From Betaproteobacteria bacterium (lineage in GTDB: Bacteria > Pseudomonadota > Gammaproteobacteria > Burkholderiales > SG8-41): a DNA stretch of 6,259 nt. Position numbers and translations under genes: made by a program. The DNA is taken from contig JAHFRO010000094.1 of NCBI GenBank assembly GCA_023266245.1, forward strand, positions 1 through 6,259, given 5' to 3'. Of this stretch, positions 1 to 5,908 are shown one piece after another (the first letter of the stretch is position 1; each line of letters starts with the position of its first letter). The notes beneath the pieces were generated by a model that made no database searches, was not told the origin of the DNA, and saw nothing but the letters and a program-made list of their open reading frames with translations.

Positions 1-955
1 CGAACAGCGCGCGGTCTTGCGTGACATCCGGGTTGCCGGTGGTGAGGAGCTTTTCTCCGTAGAAAATCGAGTTTGCGCCAGCGAAGAAGCAGAGCGCCTG
101 GATGCCCTCCGGCATCTCCTGGCGGCCGGCGGAGAGCCGCACCATGGCTTGCGTCATGGTGATGCGCGCGCAGGCAATGGTGCGCACGAACTCAAGCAGG
201 TCGAGCTGCTCGGTGCCGTAGAGCGGCGTACCCTCGACCTGCACCAGATTGTTGATCGGCACCGACTCGGGATAGGGATCCATGCTGGCGAGCTGTGAGA
301 TCAGCGCCGCGCGCGCGTGCCGCGACTCGCCCATGCCGATGATGCCGCCGCAGCAGACGTGGATGCCCGCCTTGCGCACATGCTCGAGCGTCTCCAGCCG
401 GTCATTCTGCGTGCGCGTGGTGATGATTTCGCCGTAGAACTCGGGCGAGGTGTCGATATTGTGGTTGTAGTAGTCGAGGCCGGCGGCCTTGAGTTGCTCG
501 GCTTGGCCCTCCTTGAGCAGCCCGAGCGTGGCGCAAGTCTCGAGACCCACTTCGCGCACCGCCTTCACCATTTCCACCACCCGCTCGAGATCACGCTGCC
601 TGGGACCGCGCCACGCCGCGCCCATGCAAAAGCGGGTGGCGCCGTTCTGTTTGGCGAGTCGCGCCGCGGCCGCCACCTGCTCGACCGACAGCAGCTCCTC
701 GTTGGCAACGCCGGTGTGGTAGCGAGCGGCCTGCGGGCAGTAGGCGCAGTCCTCCGGGCAGCCGCCGGTCTTCACCGACAGCAGGGTGGAGAGCTGCACC
801 GCATTGGGATCGAAATGCTGCCGGTGCACGCTGTGCGCACGGTAGATGAGGTCGTTGAACGGCAGCTCATACAGCGCCTCGACCTGCTGCGCGCTCCAGC
901 GCGGTGCGGTGTCAGCGGCAACGGCGTGGGATTCGTTAAGGCTTACGGTAGCCAT
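1..955 (-). CDS. bioB: Biotin synthase BioB, C-terminus cut by window edge
   Basis: Radical SAM enzyme that inserts sulfur into dethiobiotin, the last step of biotin synthesis, in the cytoplasm. I translated the minus strand from ATG at 955; 318 residues are visible with no stop before the window edge. The radical-SAM CxxxCxxC motif is at C66, C70 and C73 (GGCPEDCAYCPQ). The [2Fe-2S] ligands match E. coli C97, C128, C188 and R260 at a constant offset of 13: C110 (FCMGAAW), C141 (ETCATLG), C201 (HVCCGG) and R273 (VRLSAGR). YYNHNIDTSPEFY (162-174) and AGANSIFYG (292-300) are also family hallmarks. E. coli BioB is 346 residues, so roughly 40 residues are probably missing. The start is well fixed: an in-frame TAA lies 7 codons upstream with no other start between, and a weak Shine-Dalgarno-like GGATGG (967-962) lies 6 nt before the ATG. 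It is divergent from comF. Nothing looks defective. Confidence 0.97.
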   Translation of the reverse strand, partial: MATVSLNESHAVAADTAPRWSAQQVEALYELPFNDLIYRAHSVHRQHFDPNAVQLSTLLSVKTGGCPEDCAYCPQAARYHTGVANEELLSVEQVAAAARLAKQNGATRFCMGAAWRGPRQRDLERVVEMVKAVREVGLETCATLGLLKEGQAEQLKAAGLDYYNHNIDTSPEFYGEIITTRTQNDRLETLEHVRKAGIHVCCGGIIGMGESRHARAALISQLASMDPYPESVPINNLVQVEGTPLYGTEQLDLLEFVRTIACARITMTQAMVRLSAGRQEMPEGIQALCFFAGANSIFYGEKLLTTGNPDVTQDRALF

Positions 956-978
956 GGTGGTCCATCCGTGAAATTACG

Positions 979-995
979 AAAAATGCAGCATTTTT
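979..995. promoter_or_regulatory. 17-bp perfect palindrome in the bioB/comF divergent region (possible operator)
   Basis: AAAAATGC-A-GCATTTTT is a perfect inverted repeat with 8-nt arms around a single central base. It lies 24 nt upstream of the bioB start and 21 nt upstream of the comF start. The position between divergent genes suits a transcription-factor operator. It does not resemble the BirA, BioR or BioQ boxes as I know them. With a one-base centre it would make a poor RNA hairpin, so a DNA-protein site is the better guess. I see no convincing -35/-10 pair for either gene. The regulatory role is inference. Confidence 0.4.
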
Positions 996-1015
996 AACCA
1001 CTTGTATCTTTGCTC

Positions 1016-1735
1016 ATGACCCTGCCGTTGTCAAATCTCGCGCCCCGGATTTTGAACTTCTGCTCAGGAATTACGCAGTCGCTCCTCCCGCAGTCATGCC
1101 TGCTGTGCGGCGCGCCGAGCGGCGCGGCGCTGATATGCGCGGCGTGCCAGGCGGACCTGCCGTGGCTGCCGCGCGATCGCTGCGCGGTGTGCGCGCTGCC
1201 CCTCGCCTCGGGCGCGGTGTGCGGCCACTGCTTGCAGCGCCCGCCCCGTTTCGACCGCGTGGTGGCGGTGTTTGCCTACCGGTTTCCGGTGGACGCGCTG
1301 ATTCACGCTTTCAAGTACGGTGGCAGGCTGGCGTTGGCGGGGGCGCTGGGCGAGGCGCTGGCGCGAACGGTAGCGCGCGATGTGGATGCGATCGTGCCGA
1401 TGCCGCTTGCCCCGCAACGGCTCGCCGAGCGCGGCTTCAACCAGGCGCTCGAGATCGCACGGGTGATCGCCAGGCGAACCGGCATCCCGCTCACTGCCCG
1501 TGCCTGCCGCAAGGTGGTGGAAACGCCGCCTCAGGCGGCGCTGCCCTGGAAGGAGCGCGCGAAGAACGTGCGCCGTGCCTTTGTGTGCGATGCGGATCTC
1601 AACGGCCAGCGGATCGCCGTGGTGGACGACGTGCTGACCACCGGCGCGACGCTCAACGAGCTGGCGCGTGTGCTGCGCAAGGCGGGCGCCGCAGAGGTCG
1701 TCGGTTGGGTGGTGGCGCGGACGCTACCGCGCTAA
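1016..1735 (+). CDS. comF: ComF/GntX-family phosphoribosyltransferase-like protein
   Basis: The 239-residue product has the usual ComF-family layout and length. The N-terminal part has two paired-cysteine clusters likely to bind zinc: C28/C31/C41/C44 and C56/C59/C69/C72. A type I phosphoribosyltransferase-like domain follows, with the conserved FKYGG (99-103), VPMP and ERGFNQA (about 127-144) and the PRPP-binding loop VVDDVLTTGAT (202-212). Family members take part in DNA uptake and natural transformation in several bacteria (ComF, ComFC); GntX/YhgH is the enterobacterial relative. The exact biochemical activity is not known from this sequence. I chose ATG 1016; a TTG two codons upstream (1010) is possible. 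No Shine-Dalgarno sequence precedes either start. The gene is divergent from bioB and convergent with mshN. A link to the neighbouring pilus genes is tempting, since pili can serve DNA uptake, but the opposite orientation argues against one operon. Confidence 0.92.
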   Translation: MTLPLSNLAPRILNFCSGITQSLLPQSCLLCGAPSGAALICAACQADLPWLPRDRCAVCALPLASGAVCGHCLQRPPRFDRVVAVFAYRFPVDALIHAFKYGGRLALAGALGEALARTVARDVDAIVPMPLAPQRLAERGFNQALEIARVIARRTGIPLTARACRKVVETPPQAALPWKERAKNVRRAFVCDADLNGQRIAVVDDVLTTGATLNELARVLRKAGAAEVVGWVVARTLPR

Positions 1736-1742
1736 TGCGTGG

Positions 1743-1834
1743 AGTCACGGGTCACGGGTCAGGTTGAGAACCCGCGACCGCGGGTGACCTCCCTAACCCT
1801 GAACTTCGGACTCGGGACTCGCGACTCGCCGACT
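1743..1834. repeat. Degenerate heptad repeats, inverted arms, between comF and mshN
   Basis: Nearly the whole gap between the two convergent genes is low-complexity 7-nt repeats. The left arm (1743-1763) holds AGTCACG, GGTCACG and GGTCAGG. The right arm (1809-1829) holds GACTCGG, GACTCGC and GACTCGC, followed by a partial GACT. Between them are looser copies such as CCTAACCC and TGAACTT. Reverse-complementing the left arm gives GACCCGT-type units, the same family as the right arm, so the arms face each other. The unit resembles the GAACTCG/GAACCCG units at 4104-4152. No open reading frame here looks real. Confidence 0.6.
1770..1785. terminator. GC-rich hairpin between convergent genes (possible bidirectional terminator)
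   Basis: ACCCGCG and CGCGGGT are perfect complements separated by AC. Sterically this gives a 6-bp stem with a GACC loop. It lies 34 nt after the comF stop and 50 nt beyond the mshN stop, where a shared terminator would be expected. There is no T-tract on either side, so it is not a canonical intrinsic terminator. It is embedded in the heptad-repeat stretch and may simply be part of it. Confidence 0.35.
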
Positions 1835-1835
1835 G

Positions 1836-3122
1836 TTATTGCAACTGGCGTAGCCGCTGGTCGGCGAAGGCGGCGAGCTCGGAATTCAGATTGTTGGTGG
1901 CTTTGGCGCGGCGATAGGCGTCCTGTGCCTCCGCGGTGCGGTTGAACGCCTGCAGCGACATGCCCAGGCCCAGCCACCATACCCCGGAAGCGGGTTTGAG
2001 CCGCAGCGCCGCCTGGAACTGCTCGATCGCATCCTCATGCCGGCCCTGCCGCTGCAGCAGCGCAGCAAGGAAGGCGAGATAATCGGGGCTCGCCTGCGCG
2101 TAATCCAGGCTGGCGCGCAGCGTGGCGATCGCCGCGGCGTTGTCGCCGCGGTCCACCTGCACCCGGGCGAGCGTCATCGCAAACCCGATCTGCTCGGGAG
2201 CGAGCTTCACGCCTTCCTGCAGCACGCGCTCGGCGTCGGCGAATTTCCTGCCTTCCACCAGCAATCCGACCAGCGCCTGGCGTGCGCCGTGGTGTCCGGG
2301 GTAAAGATTCAGCGCCGCCTGGAATCCTTCGTAAGCTTCGGCCAGCCGCCCCTGATGGAGCGAAGTGGTGGCCTTGCGGTACTCGTTATCGGCAACCTCA
2401 CGGGGGGCGGGCTGCCGTACCTGTTTCTCGATTTCGGGCTTGGCCGCTGTGACGCTGACTGAAGGCTTGGCCGCCACGCCGCTGACCGAAGGCTTGGCTG
2501 CGGCGACCGCGGTCGGCGCCTTGGGTGCCTCGGCGCGCGCTGCTGGCGCCGGCGCCGCTTCCGCTTTCGCCGCCGGAGCCTGCGGCCTAGCTGTGTCGCG
2601 CGGCGTGTCGGAGGACAGCTGCGCCGCGGGCGGCGGGGCAGCGCGCTCCGCCGGTTTCGCTGCGGCCGGTTCGTCCTGCGTCTTGGCGATCACCTGCGAA
2701 GTCGCGATCGCCACCTGCGGTGGATTCCCGTCCGTGCGCGGTTCCGTGGCGCGCGGCGGCGCCGGCGGATTGGAAGGATCAATACTCAAACGCGGGGCCG
2801 GCTGCGCACCCTCGCCTTCCTCGCGCGGGATCACATCCGTGACAACCGCAGCCGGTGCCGAAACCACTTTCTCGATGTTTGCTTTCGTGCCGGGCGGCGG
2901 TAGGGTTGCCTGCTGCTGGCGCGGCAAAACGGGTCCGGACAGCACTACCCAGGCAATCGCCGGCGCGGCGATCGCCGCCGCACCTCCTGCCGCGAACCAC
3001 CACAGGTGGGCGCCGTGATCGCTTTCGGGCAGGGATCGCACGTCGTCGGGAAGCGCGCCGCGCTCGGCACCGGAGACGTGCCGCTTCTCCAGGTCGAGGA
3101 GCATCTGGTTGATGAGACTCAT
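1836..3122 (-). CDS. mshN: MSHA biogenesis protein MshN, membrane-anchored TPR protein
   Basis: A 428-residue accessory protein of the MSHA-type pilus. It opens with MSLINQMLLDLEKR, the characteristic MshN N-terminus. One hydrophobic segment (about 41-62) should anchor it in the inner membrane with the bulk in the periplasm. Residues 65-240 form a long Ala/Pro/Lys-rich linker that includes short AAKPSVS repeats (208-229). The C-terminal part (about 243-414) reads as four to five tetratricopeptide repeats, for example LAEAYEGFQAALNLYP, HEDAIEQFQAALRLKP and AEAQDAYRRAKAT. TPRs usually mediate protein-protein contacts; the partner is unknown. The start at 3122 overlaps the mshM stop as ATGA, implying translational coupling. 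A longer frame opening at 3188 would add 22 residues inside mshM and is unlikely. No strong Shine-Dalgarno site is visible, which fits coupling. It is the last msh gene before comF. Confidence 0.88.
   Translation of the reverse strand: MSLINQMLLDLEKRHVSGAERGALPDDVRSLPESDHGAHLWWFAAGGAAAIAAPAIAWVVLSGPVLPRQQQATLPPPGTKANIEKVVSAPAAVVTDVIPREEGEGAQPAPRLSIDPSNPPAPPRATEPRTDGNPPQVAIATSQVIAKTQDEPAAAKPAERAAPPPAAQLSSDTPRDTARPQAPAAKAEAAPAPAARAEAPKAPTAVAAAKPSVSGVAAKPSVSVTAAKPEIEKQVRQPAPREVADNEYRKATTSLHQGRLAEAYEGFQAALNLYPGHHGARQALVGLLVEGRKFADAERVLQEGVKLAPEQIGFAMTLARVQVDRGDNAAAIATLRASLDYAQASPDYLAFLAALLQRQGRHEDAIEQFQAALRLKPASGVWWLGLGMSLQAFNRTAEAQDAYRRAKATNNLNSELAAFADQRLRQLQ
2436..2501 (-). repeat. Short in-frame tandem repeat in the mshN linker
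   Basis: Encodes three diverging copies of an 8-10 residue unit, AAAKPSVSGV, AAKPSVSVT and AAKPEIEK (residues 208-232 region). The DNA repeats are imperfect, with GCCAAGCCTTC(A/G)GTCAGCG shared between the first two copies. This is typical of Pro/Ala-rich periplasmic linkers that vary in length. Confidence 0.6.
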
Positions 3123-4009
3123 GTGATCAGCGCCCAGCTGATGCCGCCGATCGAGATCAGCAGCATCGCGAATCCAAACCACCACCACGGCCGCCGCTGG
3201 CGGGCGACGGGAGTGTCCACCGCCGCGCCGCGCACGTGACGGGGCAGCACCTGCTGCAGACCTTCCCCGTAGGCGAGCAGCATCGCCTTGTCGGCAACGA
3301 TGTTGATGAGCCGCGGCACGCCGCCGCTCAGCCGATGCACCAGGCGGGTCGCCGGTTTGGTGAACAGCCGGTTGCCGCGGTATCTGGCCACACGCAGCCG
3401 GTGCGCGATGTAGTGATCCACTTCCTCGCGGTCGAGGGCGGTGAGCTGGTACTGGAAAGTGATGCGCTGCTTGAGCTGCCGCACCGATTTCTGGTCAAGC
3501 TTCTGGTCGAGCTCGGGCTGGCCGAACAGCACCACCTGCAGCAGCTTCCGCTTCTCGGTTTCGAGATTGGTGAGCAGCCGCAGCGCTTCCATCGTCTCGA
3601 TCGGCATCGCCTGCGCCTCGTCCAGGCACAACACCACGGTCTTGCCCTGGCGCGCGAAGTTGAGCAGCGCGCGCGTCAGCTCCTTCAGCAGCTGATGCTG
3701 GTCGGCCTGCTTGGGCAGCGCCACGCCGAGTTCCTCGGCGAGCGCGAACAGCAGCGTGCGCGGCTCCAGATACGGATTCAGGATGTAGGCAGAGACGTGG
3801 TTCTGGCCAAGCATGGCTAGAAAGCGGCGGCACAGCAGCGTCTTGCCGGTCCCGACCTCGCCGGTGATCTTGATGAAGCCCTCGCCGTTCTTGACCGCCA
3901 CCAGCAGCGTGTTGAGCGCCTCCTGGTGCGTGTTACAGGCGTACGCGAAGCTGGTGTCGGGAGTGATCCTGAACGGCGGCTCGCGCAAGCCGAAATGGGC
4001 TCGATACAT
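3119..4009 (-). CDS. mshM: MSHA biogenesis protein MshM, ExeA/GspA-like AAA ATPase
   Basis: A 296-residue P-loop ATPase. The N-terminus MYRAHFGLREPPF is the family opening of ExeA/MshM proteins. Walker A is GEVGTGKT (50-57), with K56 and T57 expected to bind nucleotide. Walker B is VVLCLDEAQ (125-133) with D130/E131. LLTNLE (145-150) and LFGQPEL (161-167) match the sensor region, and SGGVPRLINIVADKAML (228-244) matches the C-terminal lid. A hydrophobic stretch (about 275-294) near the C-terminus should anchor the protein in the inner membrane with only a few residues beyond it. It lacks the long periplasmic peptidoglycan-binding part of type II secretion ExeA, supporting MshM over GspA. In the family it is thought to help assemble the secretin through the cell wall; the exact role is inference. 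ATG 4009 is the only start after an in-frame TGA upstream, and no Shine-Dalgarno sequence precedes it. The stop overlaps the mshN start (ATGA). Confidence 0.9.
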   Translation of the reverse strand: MYRAHFGLREPPFRITPDTSFAYACNTHQEALNTLLVAVKNGEGFIKITGEVGTGKTLLCRRFLAMLGQNHVSAYILNPYLEPRTLLFALAEELGVALPKQADQHQLLKELTRALLNFARQGKTVVLCLDEAQAMPIETMEALRLLTNLETEKRKLLQVVLFGQPELDQKLDQKSVRQLKQRITFQYQLTALDREEVDHYIAHRLRVARYRGNRLFTKPATRLVHRLSGGVPRLINIVADKAMLLAYGEGLQQVLPRHVRGAAVDTPVARQRRPWWWFGFAMLLISIGGISWALIT

Positions 4010-4015
4010 GTCTAG

Positions 4016-4043
4016 TTTCGGGTTTCGGGTTTCGGGTTTCGGG
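4016..4043 (+). repeat. Four perfect TTTCGGG heptads upstream of mshM
   Basis: TTTCGGG occurs four times head to tail (4016-4022, 4023-4029, 4030-4036, 4037-4043), then decays into TCCCGGT and TTCCCGG. On the msh coding strand the unit reads CCCGAAA. The array ends only 6 nt before the mshM ATG, so it fills the place where a ribosome binding site would lie. It is the left arm of an inverted pair with the array at 4104-4152. Confidence 0.85.
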
Positions 4044-4080
4044 TCCCGGTTTCCCGGCCGTCCGCGTCATCGAGCACAGT

Positions 4081-4095
4081 GGCGCATCCAGCGCC
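4081..4095. other. Small hairpin at the centre of the mshL-mshM gap
   Basis: GGCGC and GCGCC pair perfectly around the loop ATCCA. It sits between the two oppositely oriented heptad arrays, close to where a larger hairpin formed by those arrays would turn. No T-tract follows on either strand, so termination is not supported. Confidence 0.35.
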
Positions 4096-4103
4096 GTTTC
4101 CAA

Positions 4104-4152
4104 CTCGAAACTTGGAACTCGGAACCCGGAACCTTGAACCTTGAACGCGGAA
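4104..4152 (+). repeat. Seven degenerate heptads after the mshL stop
   Basis: Seven consecutive 7-nt units in register: CTCGAAA, CTTGGAA, CTCGGAA, CCCGGAA, CCTTGAA, CCTTGAA and CGCGGAA, consensus CYCGGAA. The array begins 5 nt past the mshL stop codon. Its units are near-complements of the TTTCGGG array at 4016-4043, so on one strand the two arrays could pair imperfectly into a long hairpin. The unit is close to the GACTCGS heptads at 1809-1829. Confidence 0.8.
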
Positions 4153-4157
4153 CATTA

Positions 4158-5894
4158 CTACCGCTCCATGGCGCGGATGCGGTCGCGCGTTTCAGCGAGA
4201 TCTTCCTGCCAGTTGCGGTCGCTGTGGATGATAGTGGGCTTGAGCAGGATGACCAGCTCGCTCTTGATCGTGCTGACACTGCGCTGGCGGAACAGGGCGC
4301 CGATGCCCGGCGCGTCGCCCACGCCCGGCACCTGCGAGCGCTCGCTGGCGGTCTCCTGCCGCATCAGGCCGCCGATGGCGACGATGTTGTTGTCCTGCAC
4401 CCGCACGATGGTGTCGGTTTCGTTGACGCTGCTGGAGGCGAGCGGCAGCGTAAAGGTGCCGAGCGTGCCGAGATCGACCACCTTGCGCCTTTCCACCACG
4501 GTACTCACTTGCGGGTGTATGTGCAGGATGATGTTGTTGTCGTCGTCGATCTGGGGCGTCACGTCGAGCGCGACGCCGGAGAAAAACGGCTGCACGGTTA
4601 TGGTAGGGGCGATGGTGGTCCCGGTGCCGCTGGTGGTCGAGGTCGTGGAAACGTTAGTGACAAAGAAATCATCGGTGCCGACCTTGAGCACCGCCTTCTG
4701 ATTGTTGATGGTGGCCAACCGCGGGCTGGAGAGCACGTTGACCGTGCCCTGGGTTTCAAGGAACGCGAGCAGCGCGGCGAAATTGCTGGTCTGCAGTGCC
4801 AGTCCTAAGATGCCGCCGGGCACACCCGCGCCGGCCACGAGCGAGGCCGTAGTGCCGAGGGTCGCGGTGAGGCTCGAGCCGCCGAGCACGGAGCCATCCG
4901 GCGCGCGCGCCGTGGGCGCGGTGAGCGGCCCGGTGGTGCCGAGCGTCGTGCCGGGTGTGATCACCCCGGCCGCAGCCCGGTGGCTCCCGTCGCGAAACGC
5001 CGCCCAGTTGACGCCGGCCTGGGCGCCGTCGCGCAGGGTCACTTCGATGATCTTTGCCTCCAGCACCACCTGGCGCTCGACCACCAGCTGCATCGCCTTG
5101 AGGAACGATTCCACGGCGCGGAGCTCGGCGGGCAGCGCGCGCACCACGATGACGCCCGACTGCGGGTTGACGATCACGCTGCGGCCGTCGCCGCCGCCGA
5201 CGATGGCGTTGAGCGACTTCACGATGTCGCCCCAGAAATTGCTCTCCGACGATGTCGTGACCCGCGTGCTCTCGGTCGGCCGCGACGTCGGTCCGCCGGT
5301 CGCGCCCGCGGTTGCGCCCGGTATCACGGCACCTGGCACCCCGCCGGTGCCAGCGGTGGGCGAGTCGGTGATCGAGCCCGAGCTCACCCGCACGTCGGTG
5401 CGCCCGAGCCGCTGCGCTTGCAGGTAATTCACCTTGAACACCCGCGTCTGCATCGTCACCGGCTGCACCGTGATGCGCGTGCCCTGCACCTTGTACTCGT
5501 AGCCGTAGAGATCGCGCAGCGTGTCCAGCGCCTCGAGCACGGTCACGTCCTTCAGATTGACCGAGATCACGTCCTTCACATCGGGATGCACGATCATGCT
5601 GTAGCGCGTGCCGGAGACGATCGCCATGAACACCTGACCGGCGGGCGCGTTGTTGACGTTGAGGTCGAAGCGCGCATCGAGCGGCTTACCGTCGGGCCGC
5701 GGCATCTCCACCACCAGCGGCGGCAGCAGCGCCTGGCTCAGCGCGTCGGGCGCGGCTGGCCTGGCGCGGTCCTTCACCGCCTTGTCGAGCTCGGCGGTGA
5801 TGCGGTCGTAGGTGGCGTCGCGGCGCGCCGGCGGCTCGGCACACCCGGCCGCAGCGGCAACAGCAACCACAAGTATGAGTATCCGTCGTTTCAT
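4158..5894 (-). CDS. mshL: MSHA-type pilus secretin MshL, outer-membrane lipoprotein
   Basis: A 578-residue secretin that forms the outer-membrane pore for the pilus. The N-terminus is a lipoprotein signal, MKRRILILVVAVAAAAGC, with the lipidated Cys at 18; Ala19 rather than Asp fits outer-membrane sorting. Residues about 76-145 form the secretin short N-terminal (STN) domain. A periplasmic N-domain follows (about 150-268), interrupted by a Gly/Pro/Thr-rich stretch at 178-212. The secretin core spans about 274-556. It includes VLSSPRLATINNQKAVLKVG (387-406), FFSGVALDVTPQI (437-449), and the signature VPGVGDAPGIGALF (522-535), followed by ELVILLKPTII (546-556). Length and lipobox fit MshL better than GspD or PilQ, and the mshK-L-M-N order supports it. 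The start at 5894 has an ideal Shine-Dalgarno site. The 3' end is followed by the repeat-filled gap before mshM. Confidence 0.93.
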   Translation of the reverse strand: MKRRILILVVAVAAAAGCAEPPARRDATYDRITAELDKAVKDRARPAAPDALSQALLPPLVVEMPRPDGKPLDARFDLNVNNAPAGQVFMAIVSGTRYSMIVHPDVKDVISVNLKDVTVLEALDTLRDLYGYEYKVQGTRITVQPVTMQTRVFKVNYLQAQRLGRTDVRVSSGSITDSPTAGTGGVPGAVIPGATAGATGGPTSRPTESTRVTTSSESNFWGDIVKSLNAIVGGGDGRSVIVNPQSGVIVVRALPAELRAVESFLKAMQLVVERQVVLEAKIIEVTLRDGAQAGVNWAAFRDGSHRAAAGVITPGTTLGTTGPLTAPTARAPDGSVLGGSSLTATLGTTASLVAGAGVPGGILGLALQTSNFAALLAFLETQGTVNVLSSPRLATINNQKAVLKVGTDDFFVTNVSTTSTTSGTGTTIAPTITVQPFFSGVALDVTPQIDDDNNIILHIHPQVSTVVERRKVVDLGTLGTFTLPLASSSVNETDTIVRVQDNNIVAIGGLMRQETASERSQVPGVGDAPGIGALFRQRSVSTIKSELVILLKPTIIHSDRNWQEDLAETRDRIRAMER

Positions 5895-5900
5895 ATTCAG

Positions 5901-5906
5901 TCCTCC
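5901..5906 (-). promoter_or_regulatory. Shine-Dalgarno site of mshL
   Basis: GGAGGA on the minus strand lies 6 nt before the mshL ATG at 5894 (7 nt counted from GGAGG). It fixes that start and shows translation initiation independent of the preceding gene, whose stop is 14 nt upstream of the ATG. It is the only strong ribosome binding site I could find in the window. Confidence 0.85.
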
Positions 5907-5908
5907 GT

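Noticed and set aside
979..995. Intrinsic terminator formed by the AT-rich palindrome
   Set aside because: It lies between two divergent gene starts, and a one-base loop with only two or three G-C pairs would be a weak RNA hairpin.
317..997. Plus-strand open frame of 226 codons over bioB
   Set aside because: The minus strand encodes unmistakable BioB with all cluster ligands, so this frame is a shadow.
1096..1767. Second plus-strand frame inside comF, about 223 codons
   Set aside because: Out-of-frame Arg/Gly/Ala-rich translation of the comF gene; the comF frame carries the cysteine clusters and PRPP loop.
2365..3018. Ala/Gly-rich plus-strand open frame opposite mshN
   Set aside because: Arises from the complement of the Ala/Pro-rich linker codons of mshN, so it is a compositional shadow.
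3120..3188. Longer mshN starting at 3188
   Set aside because: The extra 22 residues overlap mshM and lack family similarity; the MSLINQML opening at 3122 with an ATGA overlap is the family start.
3236..3820. Long open frame (194 codons) on the plus strand opposite mshM
   Set aside because: High-GC antisense shadow of mshM; its composition (Leu/Gln/His/Arg-rich) has no recognisable domain, while the opposite strand has clear Walker motifs.
3119..4009. ExeA/GspA of a type II secretion system
   Set aside because: The protein lacks the periplasmic peptidoglycan-binding extension and is flanked by mshL- and mshN-like genes, not gsp genes.
4016..4152. CRISPR-like array
   Set aside because: Units are contiguous 7-mers with no spacers, and there is no cas gene.
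4141..5427. Plus-strand open frames opposite mshL (4141-4701 and 4702-5427)
   Set aside because: Ser/Thr/Arg/Val-rich translations with no motif; mshL on the other strand has lipobox, STN domain and secretin signature.
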